In this document: positions 30,613 through 38,821 of the stretch, one piece after another | Layout of the letters: each line of letters begins with the position of its first letter | How positions within the stretch are numbered: the stretch's first letter is position 1 | From: DASZBX01 sp035943635 | Lineage (GTDB): Bacteria; Actinomycetota; Actinomycetes; Streptomycetales; Catenulisporaceae | Assembly: GCA_035943635.1 (NCBI GenBank) | Contig: DASZBX010000013.1 | Coordinates: forward strand, 30,514-94,513 | Reading direction: 5' to 3' | Length of the DNA: 64,000 nt | Position numbers and translations under genes: made by a program | Notes under the pieces: generated by a model | Database searches by the model: none | Told to the model about the DNA's origin: nothing | The model's input: only the letters and a program-made list of their open reading frames with translations

Positions 30613-30876
30613 TCACTCCTCACTCTCGTCGGCGGCCGGATCGGGGACGGGGCGGCTCAGTAGCCGGACAGCAGCCACTGCAGCCGGGACAGCTCCTCGG
30701 CGGTGCCGCTGCCGGTGCGCGGTCCGGGCCGGGCAGGCGGTCAGGGCCGAGGACGGCAGCGAGTCCAGGGTGTCCAGGAACTGGCTCACCTCGGCCGGGC
30801 GGGACTGCGTGGGCGGCGGCGCGCTGTAGTCGACGGTCGCGTCGTGCGCCGGTGTCAGTGTGGATTGGGCGCTCAC
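30613..30876 (-). CDS. Small protein of unknown function preceding the ICL-like gene
   Basis: 87 aa; GTG at 30876 with AAGGAG 6 bases upstream, one of the best RBSs in the window, and stop 4 bp before the next ATG. Residues 1-45 (AHDATVDYSAPPPTQSRPAEVSQFLDTLDSLPSSALTACP) look natural, but the C-terminus (RQRHRRGAVPAAVAAVRLLSRP) does not. In the neighbouring frame the same DNA encodes TGSGTAEELSRLQWLLSGY and a stop at 30657-30659, a more protein-like ending. A one-base shift near 30715 may therefore have altered the tail. Not a recognised family. Confidence 0.5.
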   Translation of the reverse strand: MSAQSTLTPAHDATVDYSAPPPTQSRPAEVSQFLDTLDSLPSSALTACPARTAHRQRHRRGAVPAAVAAVRLLSRPVPDPAADESEE

Positions 30877-31010
30877 CTCGGGCTCCTTCGCCTCAGCGGG
30901 GTTGGTTCGGACTTGGGCGTATACAGGGATGACGGCAAGCGGGCATCCGCACCGGACCCGTTTGGCCGGTGCCGGTGCCCGGCCGGGACTCCTGGTACGC
31001 CGGGTCCGGC

Positions 31011-31757
31011 TCAGGACCAGACGATGCCGAACTCGCCGTGCAGCGCCGCCGCGCCCGCCTCGGTCACCTGGACGCTGCGGCCGGTCTCCCGGCGCCGGAT
31101 CCAGGTCTCGGTCAGGAACTTCTGCAGCAGGGACCGGCCGAGCAGGCCGGCCACGTGGTGGCGCTGTTCGCTCCAGTCCACGCAGTAGCGCACCAGGGTC
31201 CGGTTGCTCTCCGGGATCTGCACGCCGAGCCGGGTCAGGAAGTCCCAGCCGGTCGTGGTCAGGGCGTACTGCGCGTCCCGGCCGTAGCCGGCCGGCCGGT
31301 CCCCGGGCTCGCGCCGGCCGTCGCCGCCCTCGAGGTACCCGCGCTCGATCAGCGCGGCCATCACCGACACGCCGAGGCGCCCGGCCAGGTGGTCGTAGCA
31401 GGTGCGCGCGGACCGCAGCTGCTGGGCCCGGCTGCCTTCGCGCAGCGAGTGCACCGGGTGGGCCGGGGCCATACGGGTGAGCTGTTCGAGCAGTTCGCCC
31501 ACCTGGTCCCCGGCCAGCCGGTAGTAGCGGTTGCGGCCGCGGGTCTCCACCTGCAGCAGGCCGGCCTCGGTCAGCTTGCCCAGGTGGCCGCTCGCGGTGG
31601 AGCGGGCCACCCCGGCCTCGTCGGCCAGGACGCCGGCCGACAGCGCCCGGCCGTCGTTCAGGGCCATCAGCACCCGGCAGCGGGCCCGGTCGGAGAGCAG
31701 GGAGCCGATCTCCGAGATGTCCACATCGCCGAGGATGCGCGTCGTTTCCAGGGTCAT
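31011..31757 (-). CDS. ArsR-family (winged HTH) transcriptional regulator
   Basis: 248 aa. The N-terminal domain reads EIGSLLSDRARCRVLMALNDGRALSAGVLADEAGVARSTASGHLGKLTEAGLLQVETRGRNRYYRLA, a clear ArsR winged helix (recognition helix RSTASGHLGKL). The second half repeats a winged-helix-like pattern (LTTTGWDFLTRLGVQI; VQVTEAGAAALHGEFG). No Cys-based metal site of the SmtB/ArsR type is seen in the first HTH, so the signal is unknown. It is upstream of, and on the same strand as, the small-protein/ICL-like operon, 134 bp away. Confidence 0.82.
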   Translation of the reverse strand: MTLETTRILGDVDISEIGSLLSDRARCRVLMALNDGRALSAGVLADEAGVARSTASGHLGKLTEAGLLQVETRGRNRYYRLAGDQVGELLEQLTRMAPAHPVHSLREGSRAQQLRSARTCYDHLAGRLGVSVMAALIERGYLEGGDGRREPGDRPAGYGRDAQYALTTTGWDFLTRLGVQIPESNRTLVRYCVDWSEQRHHVAGLLGRSLLQKFLTETWIRRRETGRSVQVTEAGAAALHGEFGIVWS

Positions 31758-31858
31758 ATTTCGATGGTATGACCGGAATGGTTCGGTGGCGGGCGAACTG
31801 TTCGGCGGGGCGAGTGCCGCAGGTTCCGGCGGGCGGCCGGTCGGTCAGCCGGCCAGGC

Positions 31859-32030
31859 TCAGCAGCGGGCGGGCCCCGCCGACGTAGACGTCGGCAGGCT
31901 GAAGCCGCTCTCCCGGGCCCCGGCCTGCATCGAGCGCAGGAAGGTGTTCACGCCGCGGTAGCGCGGCAGCAGGCCGGGGTGCACGCAGCGCGGCGTGGTA
32001 TCCGACGCCTGATTCAGGGTGTCGGCACCG
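31859..32030 (-). pseudogene. Possible formyltransferase C-terminal remnant
   Basis: One minus frame ending in a stop at 31859-31861 reads CVHPGLLPRYRGVNTFLRSM, then QAGARESGF, matching the strongly conserved 'NxHPSLLPRYRGxNxxxxxI..GE..sG' segment of tetrahydrofolate-dependent formyltransferases (Fmt/PurN/ArnA type). No start or N-terminal domain exists upstream, where the GH76 gene ends on the same strand. A decayed fragment is likely, and this accounts for the 312-bp gap 31758-32069. Confidence 0.4.
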
Positions 32031-32069
32031 CGCCGCACTGCGTGGGTCCGGTGTCTGCCTACTTCGACA

Positions 32070-34016
32070 TCAGGCCCCTGGCTGCGACCAGGTCTGGTTG
32101 GCGCCGCCGTTGCAGTCCCACAGTTCCAGCTGGGTGCCGTTCGTGGTGGAGCCGGCCGGGTCGTCCAGGCAGCGGCCGGACACCGGGTTGCGGTAGCCGC
32201 CGTTGTAGACCTGCCACTGCTGGTTCGACCCGCCGTTGCAGTCCCACAGTTCGACCTTGGTGCCGTTCGCGGTGCCGTTGGCGGTGGCGTCCAGGCACTT
32301 GCCCAGCGCGGTCAGCGTGCCGCCGGAGGTCGCGGTCCAGGACTGGGCCGTGGTGTTGTTGCAGCCCCAGATCTGCACGGCGGCGCCGTCGGTGGTGGAG
32401 CCGCCGTTCACGTCCAGGCACTTGCCGCTGATCCCGGAGCGCACCGCGCCGGTGCCGGCCGGGCTGGTACCGGTGGTCCGGGAGATCAGCTTGAACTCCT
32501 GGCCGGCGGTGTCGTTCGAGGTCCACTGCTCGTACTGGGTGCCCGCGGCGGTGCTGGCGGCGGGGTCGTCCAGGGCCAGCTGGCTGTTGCGGTTGAAGAA
32601 CGAGTAGGTGCCGTCGGCGTTGCGCACCGGCAGCCACAGGTCGTTGCCCGGGGTCAGGCCGCCGGCCGGCCACTGCACCGCGAGGGCGCCGGGCGCGGCC
32701 GAGGCCGCGCCGATGTTCAGCAGCTGGCCGCTGCGGGCGTTCTTGATCTCGTAGTAGCCGTTGCTCTCCGGGACGAACGTCCACGACGCGCTCTGGTCAC
32801 CGGTGTCGGCGGCCTGCACGATCGGCGCGGAGTTCGCGGTCGAGTCGCCCTGCACGCCCACGGACAGACCGCTGGCGCTGCTCTGGATCTCGTAGCTGCC
32901 GGAGAAGGGGTTCGCGGCAGTGATCGGCAGGTCCTGGAACAGGGCGACCATGCCGTTCATCTCGAACGCGTCCGGGTTGGAGTCGTTGGTCGGCTGGGAC
33001 CAGTTGTTCCAGGTGAGGTTCGAGCTGTTGCGTTCGCTCCACGCCTGGGAGGCGTTGGACAGCATCCAGGAGTTGTAGCGGCTGCACAGGTTGTCGTCGG
33101 TGCAGAAGTCGTCGATGCCCTTGAACAGCCAGTACTGGTACGAGCTGCCGCGCAGCTGGTTGTTGGACACGACCGGGACGTTGTTGAGGAAGTGGTCCGC
33201 GGTCTTCTGCGCGTCGGCGGCGTAGGTGCTGTTGCCGGTGACGCGGTAGAGGTTGTCCGCGGCCTCGATGAACGACCCGGCGTTGTAAGCATTGTCAGAG
33301 GCCTGCAAGGTGGTCGAGCCGCCGGGGCCGTTGGGGAACGCGATGCACTCGTTGACCACGCCGGTCGAGGCGTTGACGATGTTCGCCTTCACCCACGCGT
33401 AGATCGCCTCGGCCTTGGTCAGGTACGAGCCGTCGCCGGTGATCTGGTACAGCTGCACCGCGGTGCTGACCATCGGGTCGTTGCTCAGCGCGCACTTGCT
33501 GAACTTGTCCGAGTTCTCCCAGATCCCGCCGCCGCCGTCGCTGCTCCAGCCGCGGTTGTAGGTGTCGTTCCACTGGGTCTCGGCGACGTTGAGCCAGGCG
33601 GTGTTCCCCGTGTCCTGATATCCGGCCAGGGTCGCGGTGGTCATCCAGCCGATGTCGTCGTTCCAGCCGTCCCAGGAGGCCCAGGTGGTACCGTCGTCGG
33701 CCAGGAAGGTGTTGACCAGGTTGCTGACCTCGGTCCGGTCCGATCCGGCACGGGTGCGCAGGTAGACGTCCTGCGCGACCAGGATGTCCAGCGCCGCGAT
33801 CCACGTGCCGGCGCGCTCGGTGCCCTTGCTCAGCAGCTCGTCGGTGTAGTAGGTGCCGGTGGCGCCGTTCTTGACCAGGAAGGAGTTGTTCCAGTCCTGG
33901 TACACCTGGTCAGCGGTCGGCAGCACGGGGGCGGCGTTCGCGGACGGCTGCATGATCAGCGCCGCGCCGATCACGAGCGGCAGACACCCGGCCGCCAGGA
34001 ACTTCAGTCGTTTCAT
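32070..34016 (-). CDS. Secreted GH76 alpha-1,6-mannanase with ricin-type lectin (CBM13) tail
   Basis: 648 aa. Signal peptide (LAAGCLPLVIGAALIMQPSANA, cleavage before APVLP). The GH76 (alpha/alpha)6 barrel spans about 35-370: DGWNDDIGWMTTATLAGY carries the Asp-Asp catalytic pair, and NRGWSSDGGGGIWEN and NDPMVSTAVQLYQITGDGSYL are family segments. A ricin-like domain (about 375-515) with RSGQLLNIGAASA-type repeats follows, then a second beta-trefoil (about 520-648) with three QxW repeats (GKCLDVNGG ... GAAVQIWGCN ... KVELWDCNGG). It likely degrades yeast or fungal alpha-mannan, or actinobacterial mannan, outside the cell. Next to the SGNH enzyme with an almost identical lectin tail. Confidence 0.9.
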   Translation of the reverse strand: MKRLKFLAAGCLPLVIGAALIMQPSANAAPVLPTADQVYQDWNNSFLVKNGATGTYYTDELLSKGTERAGTWIAALDILVAQDVYLRTRAGSDRTEVSNLVNTFLADDGTTWASWDGWNDDIGWMTTATLAGYQDTGNTAWLNVAETQWNDTYNRGWSSDGGGGIWENSDKFSKCALSNDPMVSTAVQLYQITGDGSYLTKAEAIYAWVKANIVNASTGVVNECIAFPNGPGGSTTLQASDNAYNAGSFIEAADNLYRVTGNSTYAADAQKTADHFLNNVPVVSNNQLRGSSYQYWLFKGIDDFCTDDNLCSRYNSWMLSNASQAWSERNSSNLTWNNWSQPTNDSNPDAFEMNGMVALFQDLPITAANPFSGSYEIQSSASGLSVGVQGDSTANSAPIVQAADTGDQSASWTFVPESNGYYEIKNARSGQLLNIGAASAAPGALAVQWPAGGLTPGNDLWLPVRNADGTYSFFNRNSQLALDDPAASTAAGTQYEQWTSNDTAGQEFKLISRTTGTSPAGTGAVRSGISGKCLDVNGGSTTDGAAVQIWGCNNTTAQSWTATSGGTLTALGKCLDATANGTANGTKVELWDCNGGSNQQWQVYNGGYRNPVSGRCLDDPAGSTTNGTQLELWDCNGGANQTWSQPGA

Positions 34017-34059
34017 GGTTCGAAGACCTATCTCGTTGTGGTGCGTTGTGAGGGTTGGT

Positions 34060-34101
34060 GGCCGGACCCGCCGCGTCGGTGGAGGCGCGGCGGATCCGGC
34101 C
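34060..34101. terminator. Hairpin downstream of the SGNH hydrolase gene
   Basis: 34060-34075 (GGCCGGACCCGCCGCG) pairs with 34086-34101 (CGCGGCGGATCCGGCC) with one mismatch and a 10-nt loop. It lies between the SGNH stop (34149) and the GH76 start (34016) on the minus strand, so it ends the upstream transcript and keeps the GH76 gene separate. Confidence 0.65.
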
Positions 34102-34148
34102 GGGTGGTGGAAGGTGGTACGTCAGGGGCCGGATTCACCCGGCCGGTG

Positions 34149-35321
34149 TCAGGACGGGTACGAGGTCCACTGCTGGTTGGCGCCGCCGTTGCAGTCCCAC
34201 AGTTCCAGCTGGGTGCCGTTCGTGGTGGACAGTCCCGGGTCGTCCAGGCAGCGGCCGGAGACCGGGTTGCGGTATCCGCCGTTGTACGGCTGCCACTGCT
34301 GGTTCGCGCCGCCGTTGCAGTCCCAGAGTTCGACTTTGGTCCCGTTCGCGGTGCCCAGGGCGGTGGCGTCCAGGCACTTGCCCAGCGCGGTCAGCGAGCC
34401 GGCCGAGTTGGTGGTCCACTGCTGGGCCGTGGTGTTGTTGCAGCCCCAGATCTGGACCGCGGCGCCGTTCGCGCTGGACCCGCCGTTCACGTCCAGGCAC
34501 TGGCCCGCGACGCTGGAGCGGACCGGCGCGGTGACCGCGGCCGGGGTCTTGATCCAGCCCGCGGCGTCGGCGGCCTGGATGCCCTTGTTCCACGCGTCGG
34601 CCATCTTCTGGTAGCCGCCGTCGTTCGGGTGCAGCGCGTCGTACAGGTCGGCCGTGGTCAGCGCGCCCATGTCGACGTACGCCACGTGCTTGCCGGCCGC
34701 CTGTTCGGCCTGGACCAGCGGCTGGATCGTCGCGTTGTAGGCCGGTTCGGCCGGGGCGACCACGGTGTTCGTGGACACGATCAGGTCGGCGACCAGGAGG
34801 GTGGCGGTCGGGTCGTCCGCCGTGATCTGGTCGACCAGGGACTTCAGGCGCGCCGGTGCGGTGGACACCTGGTAGGCCTGGCCGAGGTCGTTGGTGCCGA
34901 TCATCAGGGTGATGACGTTCGGCTTGTACGTGGCCAGCGAGGAGTTCGTGATCCCGGCGATCTGGTCGATCCGCCAGCCGGAGTGGCCCTCGTTGTCCGG
35001 GTCGGACATGGTGCCGGACCGGAGCGATCCGACGAAGTCGACCGGATGTCCCTCCGCTTCCAGCGCGGTGTCCAGCGGGCCGCGGAAGCCGTTGCCGGTG
35101 GTGCTCTGGTAGCCGTTGGTGATGGAGTCGCCGAGTGGCTCGATCCTCAGCGCGGAGGGCTGTGCGGCGGCCGGGGCCGCGGCGGGCTGCGCGTGCACGG
35201 ACTGGGTCTGGGTCTGGGTCGTCGGTTCGATGGCCAGCGCCGTCTGCGCGGTGACCCACGCGACGCCGAGTCCGGCCGCCAGAGTCAGGGCCACTCCGGC
35301 TACCGCTGCTTTTCTCATCAA
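34149..35321 (-). CDS. Secreted SGNH/GDSL hydrolase with ricin-type lectin (CBM13) tail
   Basis: 390 aa. Signal peptide (MMRKAAVAGVALTLAAGLGVAWVTAQTALA), a Gln/Thr/Ala-rich linker, then the SGNH domain (about 57-260): LGDSITNG holds the nucleophile Ser (block I), IGTND the Asn (block III), and YDALHPNDGG the Asp/His dyad (block V). Residues about 265-390 are a beta-trefoil lectin with GQCLDVNGGS, AAVQIWGCNNTTAQQW and KVELWDCNGGANQQW repeats. Probably an extracellular esterase/deacetylase acting on decorated polysaccharide. The lectin coding DNA is nearly the same as that of the GH76 gene 2 kb away, a recent module copy. Confidence 0.9.
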   Translation of the reverse strand: MMRKAAVAGVALTLAAGLGVAWVTAQTALAIEPTTQTQTQSVHAQPAAAPAAAQPSALRIEPLGDSITNGYQSTTGNGFRGPLDTALEAEGHPVDFVGSLRSGTMSDPDNEGHSGWRIDQIAGITNSSLATYKPNVITLMIGTNDLGQAYQVSTAPARLKSLVDQITADDPTATLLVADLIVSTNTVVAPAEPAYNATIQPLVQAEQAAGKHVAYVDMGALTTADLYDALHPNDGGYQKMADAWNKGIQAADAAGWIKTPAAVTAPVRSSVAGQCLDVNGGSSANGAAVQIWGCNNTTAQQWTTNSAGSLTALGKCLDATALGTANGTKVELWDCNGGANQQWQPYNGGYRNPVSGRCLDDPGLSTTNGTQLELWDCNGGANQQWTSYPS

Positions 35322-35840
35322 GCGCCTTGCCTTCTTCGCTCGGGGTCCGGCGTGGTGGAACGCCGGAGGTGGTGAGTGCCCTCTCGTGGTCGCCGGTGCG
35401 CCAACCGGGCGGAGCCACGAAAGCCTCAGTGGGGGTGTGGATTAGTGTGCCTTCATGTTCATTTGACGGTCAAGGGACATACTTACGAAACAAATGTGCG
35501 CACTCATGCAAAATCCGCCACTCCACCGGCGAACACTCAGGTGGTGGCGATCGGTAACTCAGTACTCGAAAATAAGAATCGGGTTTGCGAGCAGCGCCTT
35601 CGCCGCCGGGCCCGTTGTCACGGGCGGGTCGCGCGGCGCTCGTGGGAGCGGTCGGTCACGCTCCACGTGGCACGCTCAGTACATTAACGCAGTTTGATGA
35701 CCGGTTTAGCGTTGTGTGATCACGGCGGTCCGGGGCGAGGGCTTCCGCAACGCCTCGATGCCCCGGACCGCCGTGTGCTGGGTCAAGCTGGATCCTGCTC
35801 GGGCTCTGGCTCGGGCTCGGGATCAGGCCCGGGCTCAGGC
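35322..35840. other. 519-bp intergenic region with a strong hairpin
   Basis: No convincing gene. The right part of the SGNH upstream region (about 35430-35580) is unusually AT-rich and probably contains its promoter. 35721-35736 (CACGGCGGTCCGGGGC) pairs perfectly with 35760-35775, with an inner GAGG/CCTC stem: a strong terminator for the lipoprotein gene that ends at 35841. Between the two, 35786-35836 is a degenerate run of GGGCTC/GGCTCG hexamers. Confidence 0.6.
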
Positions 35841-36455
35841 TCAGCCGAGCGCGGAGATGACCGCCTTGGCCAGGGCGGTGCTCAACGAGTGGTCGCCGGT
35901 GAGGTCGCCGGACATCCCGGACACGTCGATCAGGTGGTTCCCGGCCTGCACGACGACGCCGCCGGCGCCGGCGTAGGCCTTGTCGCCGACCCCGGAGACG
36001 GACACGGTCGGGGCGTCCTGCGAGGCCGTCGCGTCCAGGCTGTCCTTCAGGCCGTCGAGCGTCATCGGGCTGGCCGCGGTGTAGACCACGACGTCGGGAT
36101 TGTTCTCGAGGTCGGCGGTCGAGTCGCCGTCGCTGCTGTAGGTGCAGCCGTACTGCCCGGCGCCGCTGGGGTCGGGCACCGCGGAGTCCAGGTCCAGTTC
36201 GGTGGCCTTCGAGGCCGCCATGGTCGACACGAGCGCGCAGACGTTCACCGCCGCGGCTCCCCCGGCCGCGGGCGCCGATGCCGCGGGCGCCGTTGCGGCA
36301 GCGGGTCCGGTGGACCCGGCGACCGCGCCCGACGCGGCCGAGGGCGCGGCAGGCGAGCCCGCGTCGGCCGTCGCACCGCCACTCGCCTTGGAACAACCTG
36401 CCACGACTAACATCGCACCGAGCACGATCACCAAGGCTGAACGTGAATCAATCAC
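35841..36455 (-). CDS. Lipoprotein with DUF3558-like features
   Basis: 204 aa from GTG 36455 (GGGAG 5 bases upstream). A much longer frame upstream of this point has no signal peptide and is not used. VIDSRSALVIVLGAMLVVAGCS is a lipoprotein signal with lipobox VAGC. A Gly/Ala/Pro-rich linker follows, then NVCALVSTMAASKATELDLDSAVPDPSGAGQYGCTYSSD, with the paired Cys pattern of actinobacterial DUF3558-type lipoproteins, and a C-terminal VGDKAYAG repeat-like strand. Function unknown; surface-anchored. Confidence 0.72.
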   Translation of the reverse strand: MIDSRSALVIVLGAMLVVAGCSKASGGATADAGSPAAPSAASGAVAGSTGPAAATAPAASAPAAGGAAAVNVCALVSTMAASKATELDLDSAVPDPSGAGQYGCTYSSDGDSTADLENNPDVVVYTAASPMTLDGLKDSLDATASQDAPTVSVSGVGDKAYAGAGGVVVQAGNHLIDVSGMSGDLTGDHSLSTALAKAVISALG

Positions 36456-36538
36456 CGGGACTCCCTCACCGTCGAATGGTTGAGGCAAGTGCACCGCAGG
36501 CCCGTAACGGCCAGGTAATGGCTGCTGTTCTGCCGGTT

Positions 36539-37231
36539 CTACTCCGGCTGCGGCGGCGCCTCGGACAGCGGCTCGTCCAGGTGGTCGACGGTCCAGAGGT
36601 TCGGCACGCCCACATTGCCGACCACGCCTCGGTGACCGCCGGGCTGGTGCTGCGGACACAGATACGTCTCCGAAACAAGCTCCGTCAGCTTCGGCCAGAG
36701 TCCCCACAAGCTCACCCGCTCGCCAAGCACCTCGTCCGGAGTGTCGCGGAAACAGCCGAGACTGCCGAAGTCGAAGTAGGCGTGAGCGGGGTATTCGGCC
36801 AGCGCACAGGAATGGCACGACCGCAGCCGCAGATCGGCCGGCAGATTCTCGCGCAGGTCGCCCAGGGCTTCGTCACTCCGGTCCTGAATCCAACGGGCCC
36901 GGTATTCCGCTCCCCCGGTACGCAGCACCGCGGCGATCTCTGTCACCTCCTCCAGTCGGAGGTAGAGACAGCCGTCCTGCGTCGTCCCCGACGCATGGTC
37001 GAGCAACACCGGCACCCGCCATTCGAGGACGTAGTTGCGCAGGTAACCGTTGTCTGAAAGGGCGACCCGGGCGTCCGGCGGCAGCGGCTGGACCGGCTGG
37101 AGATCGCTCGGCAGGCCGAAGAAGTCGAACCCGCGGATCCGCAGCCCGACGTTCGGGCCGTCGACGCGCGTGATGGACGTCTGCTCGGATCCGAAAGCGT
37201 CGGAGAAACGGGCCGGCCACGGGATCTTCAT
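36539..37231 (-). CDS. Hypothetical cytoplasmic protein (DUF6304-like)
   Basis: 230 aa from ATG 37231 (MKIPWPARFSDAFGSEQTSI); an in-frame start 16 codons earlier is possible. The C-terminal third has RSCHSCALAEYPAHAYFDFGSLGCFRD and ETYLCPQHQPGG: four or five Cys spaced like a zinc site, a pattern I associate with actinobacterial DUF6304 proteins (tentative). The N-terminal two thirds appear beta-rich (ITRVDGPNVGLRIRGFDFFGL). No signal peptide or membrane segment. Monocistronic. Confidence 0.6.
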   Translation of the reverse strand: MKIPWPARFSDAFGSEQTSITRVDGPNVGLRIRGFDFFGLPSDLQPVQPLPPDARVALSDNGYLRNYVLEWRVPVLLDHASGTTQDGCLYLRLEEVTEIAAVLRTGGAEYRARWIQDRSDEALGDLRENLPADLRLRSCHSCALAEYPAHAYFDFGSLGCFRDTPDEVLGERVSLWGLWPKLTELVSETYLCPQHQPGGHRGVVGNVGVPNLWTVDHLDEPLSEAPPQPE

Positions 37232-37699
37232 CTGACTACCGTACCGCCTGGCCCGCGCACACGGCACCTGCACGCCCATCAGCAGATTTCACTCGCACAG
37301 GCCTGATTCCCATTCACCCCGCACGTGAATCCGCGCGTCTATGGACGCTGCGATGATGTACGAGCACAGACACGGCTCCAATGCTTGACAGAGCCATGAC
37401 CCAAGTCTACTTTCAGCTTGGGCCTCATCGCTCAGCGTGACTGAAGTTGCCGGTCGGCGCGCTCGACGGCAGCTCGTACGCCACCCACGGGCGTGGGGGG
37501 CTGGCCGTATGCGATGAGGTTTCCGCGCACAAGGCCACCGCGCCCGCGTTCCCGCCTGGTTTCGCTGTGTTCTGCGAGCGCTCCTGGTTCGGCCTGCTTT
37601 CCCCTGCGCTCTTCCTGCCGCGCGTTCCGCACATTGCTGTGTCTGCGGTGCGCTCTGCCTGTCCTGCGCTCGGTCCGCTCTGCCCGCTCCGCCTGTCCT
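37232..37699. other. Intergenic region, pyrimidine-rich in its second half
   Basis: No gene identified. About 37560-37700 is a C/T-rich stretch with recurring CTCTGCCTGTCCTGC-like units. It merges into the decayed Ig-like gene and may be its degenerated 5' part. Confidence 0.4.
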
Positions 37700-38469
37700 G
37701 TGTCCCGGAACTTCGCGCTGACCGCCACCGGTTCCCCGGCCCCGGCCTGGACCGAGTCCGGCGCCCTGCCGGCCGGGTCGGCTTCGTGCCGCAGCCCGGC
37801 GGGAAGGCCTCGCTCGTGGTCGCCGCGTCCACCGCGCCCGGGGTGACCACCTTCACCGCCACGGCCGGCAACGGCGCCGGATCCAACGTGGCGCAGTTCT
37901 TCACGCTGACGGTCAACCCGGCCAACGGCCCGGTGTTCACCTCGGCCTCCTCGGCGACCTTCGCCGCGGGCACCGGCGGCGGGACCTTCACCGTCAGCGC
38001 CGGCGGCAACCCGACCGCGAAGGTCACCGAGAGCGGCGCCCTGCCGACCGGGGTCGCGTTCACCCCGGGCAGTAACGGCAACGGCACTCTGGTCGTCGGC
38101 GCGAGCGCCGCAGCCGGGGCGACCACGGTCACCTTCACCGCGACGGCCGGAACGGCGGTGGCCGTGCAGAGCTTCACGTTCGCCGTCCTGGCCCCCGCAC
38201 CGGCGATCACTTCTTGGCCGGCGGCCCAGTTCACCCTGGTGCCGGGCACCAGCGGGACCTTCACGGTGACCACCGCGGGCATACCGACCCCGAGCCTGTC
38301 AGCGACCGGGGCCCTGCCGCCGGGCGTGACCTTTACCGCGCACGAGAACGGCACCGCCACCATCGCGGTCTCGCAGAGCGCTCCGGCCGGTTCGTTCGGA
38401 TTCACCATCACCGCGGCCAACGGCGTCAGTCCGACGGCCACGCAACCGTTCGTGCTGACCAAGAACTAG
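37700..38469 (+). pseudogene. Truncated, frameshifted surface protein of Ig-like (He_PIG-type) repeats
   Basis: Three to four repeats of about 85 aa of the form 'FTVSAGGNPTAKVTESGALPTGVAFTPGSNGNGTLVVGASAAAGATTVTFTATAG' are readable up to the stop at 38469. The first repeat is split: its start (NFALTATGSPAPAWTESGALPAG) lies in another frame than its continuation (GFVPQPGGKASLVVAAST), so a one-base change occurred near 37785. No signal peptide or start codon with an RBS precedes it. It is the 3' end of a former extracellular or adhesin-like protein. A perfect terminator follows. Confidence 0.6.
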
Positions 38470-38480
38470 ATCCGCAAGCA

Positions 38481-38514
38481 CCCGCGCCGCCGGTCGAGTG
38501 ACCGGCGGCGCGGG
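38481..38514 (+). terminator. Terminator hairpin after the Ig-like gene
   Basis: CCCGCGCCGCCGGTC (38481-38495), GAGT loop, GACCGGCGGCGCGGG (38500-38514): perfect 15-bp stem 12 bp after the stop and before the converging small gene at 38547. Confidence 0.85.
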
Positions 38515-38546
38515 CGTGTGTCGTGGGTCTCGTGGGCCCGCGCTCA

Positions 38547-38792
38547 TCAGTCGCGGTAGCGCCGCCTGTCCTGCAGCCGCCGTAGACGCCGGACATATTG
38601 CCCGGCCCGCGACCTTTGCGCACGATCTATCAAGACAATTCGGGGCTCCGCCGCTCGCTCGTACAACTCCACCTCGAACGGATCGGCATCCCATTCGACG
38701 AGTCGCGCAAGTGCGTCTCGATCCTGCTCGGCCGTCGGGCGGCTGCGGACCTCGTCCCTCCACGCTTGACCACTCGCCTCTGCTTCGTCCAC
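38547..38792 (-). CDS. Small charged protein of unknown function
   Basis: 81 aa from GTG 38792 (VDEAEASGQAWRDEVRSRP). Sequence is mostly helical and charged: EQDRDALARLVEWDADPFEVELYERAAEPRIVLIDRAQRSRAGQYVRRLRRLQDRRRYRD. It lies 29 bp after the nucleotidase gene on the same strand, so probably the second gene of that transcript. The RBS is weak and the start uncertain; the frame stays open further upstream but there overlaps the nucleotidase gene. No family recognised. Confidence 0.45.
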   Translation of the reverse strand: MDEAEASGQAWRDEVRSRPTAEQDRDALARLVEWDADPFEVELYERAAEPRIVLIDRAQRSRAGQYVRRLRRLQDRRRYRD

Positions 38793-38821
38793 CTGGCAAA
38801 TATACGCACCACCGGACCACT

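Noticed and set aside
35786..35836. Hexamer-like GGGCTC run as a possible microsatellite
   Set aside because: Units are imperfect and lie outside a gene, so no functional claim is justified.
37425..38462. A 345-codon minus-strand frame opposite the Ig-like gene
   Set aside because: The + strand carries clear Ig-like repeats; the minus frame is the Pro/Ala/Val-rich antisense shadow.
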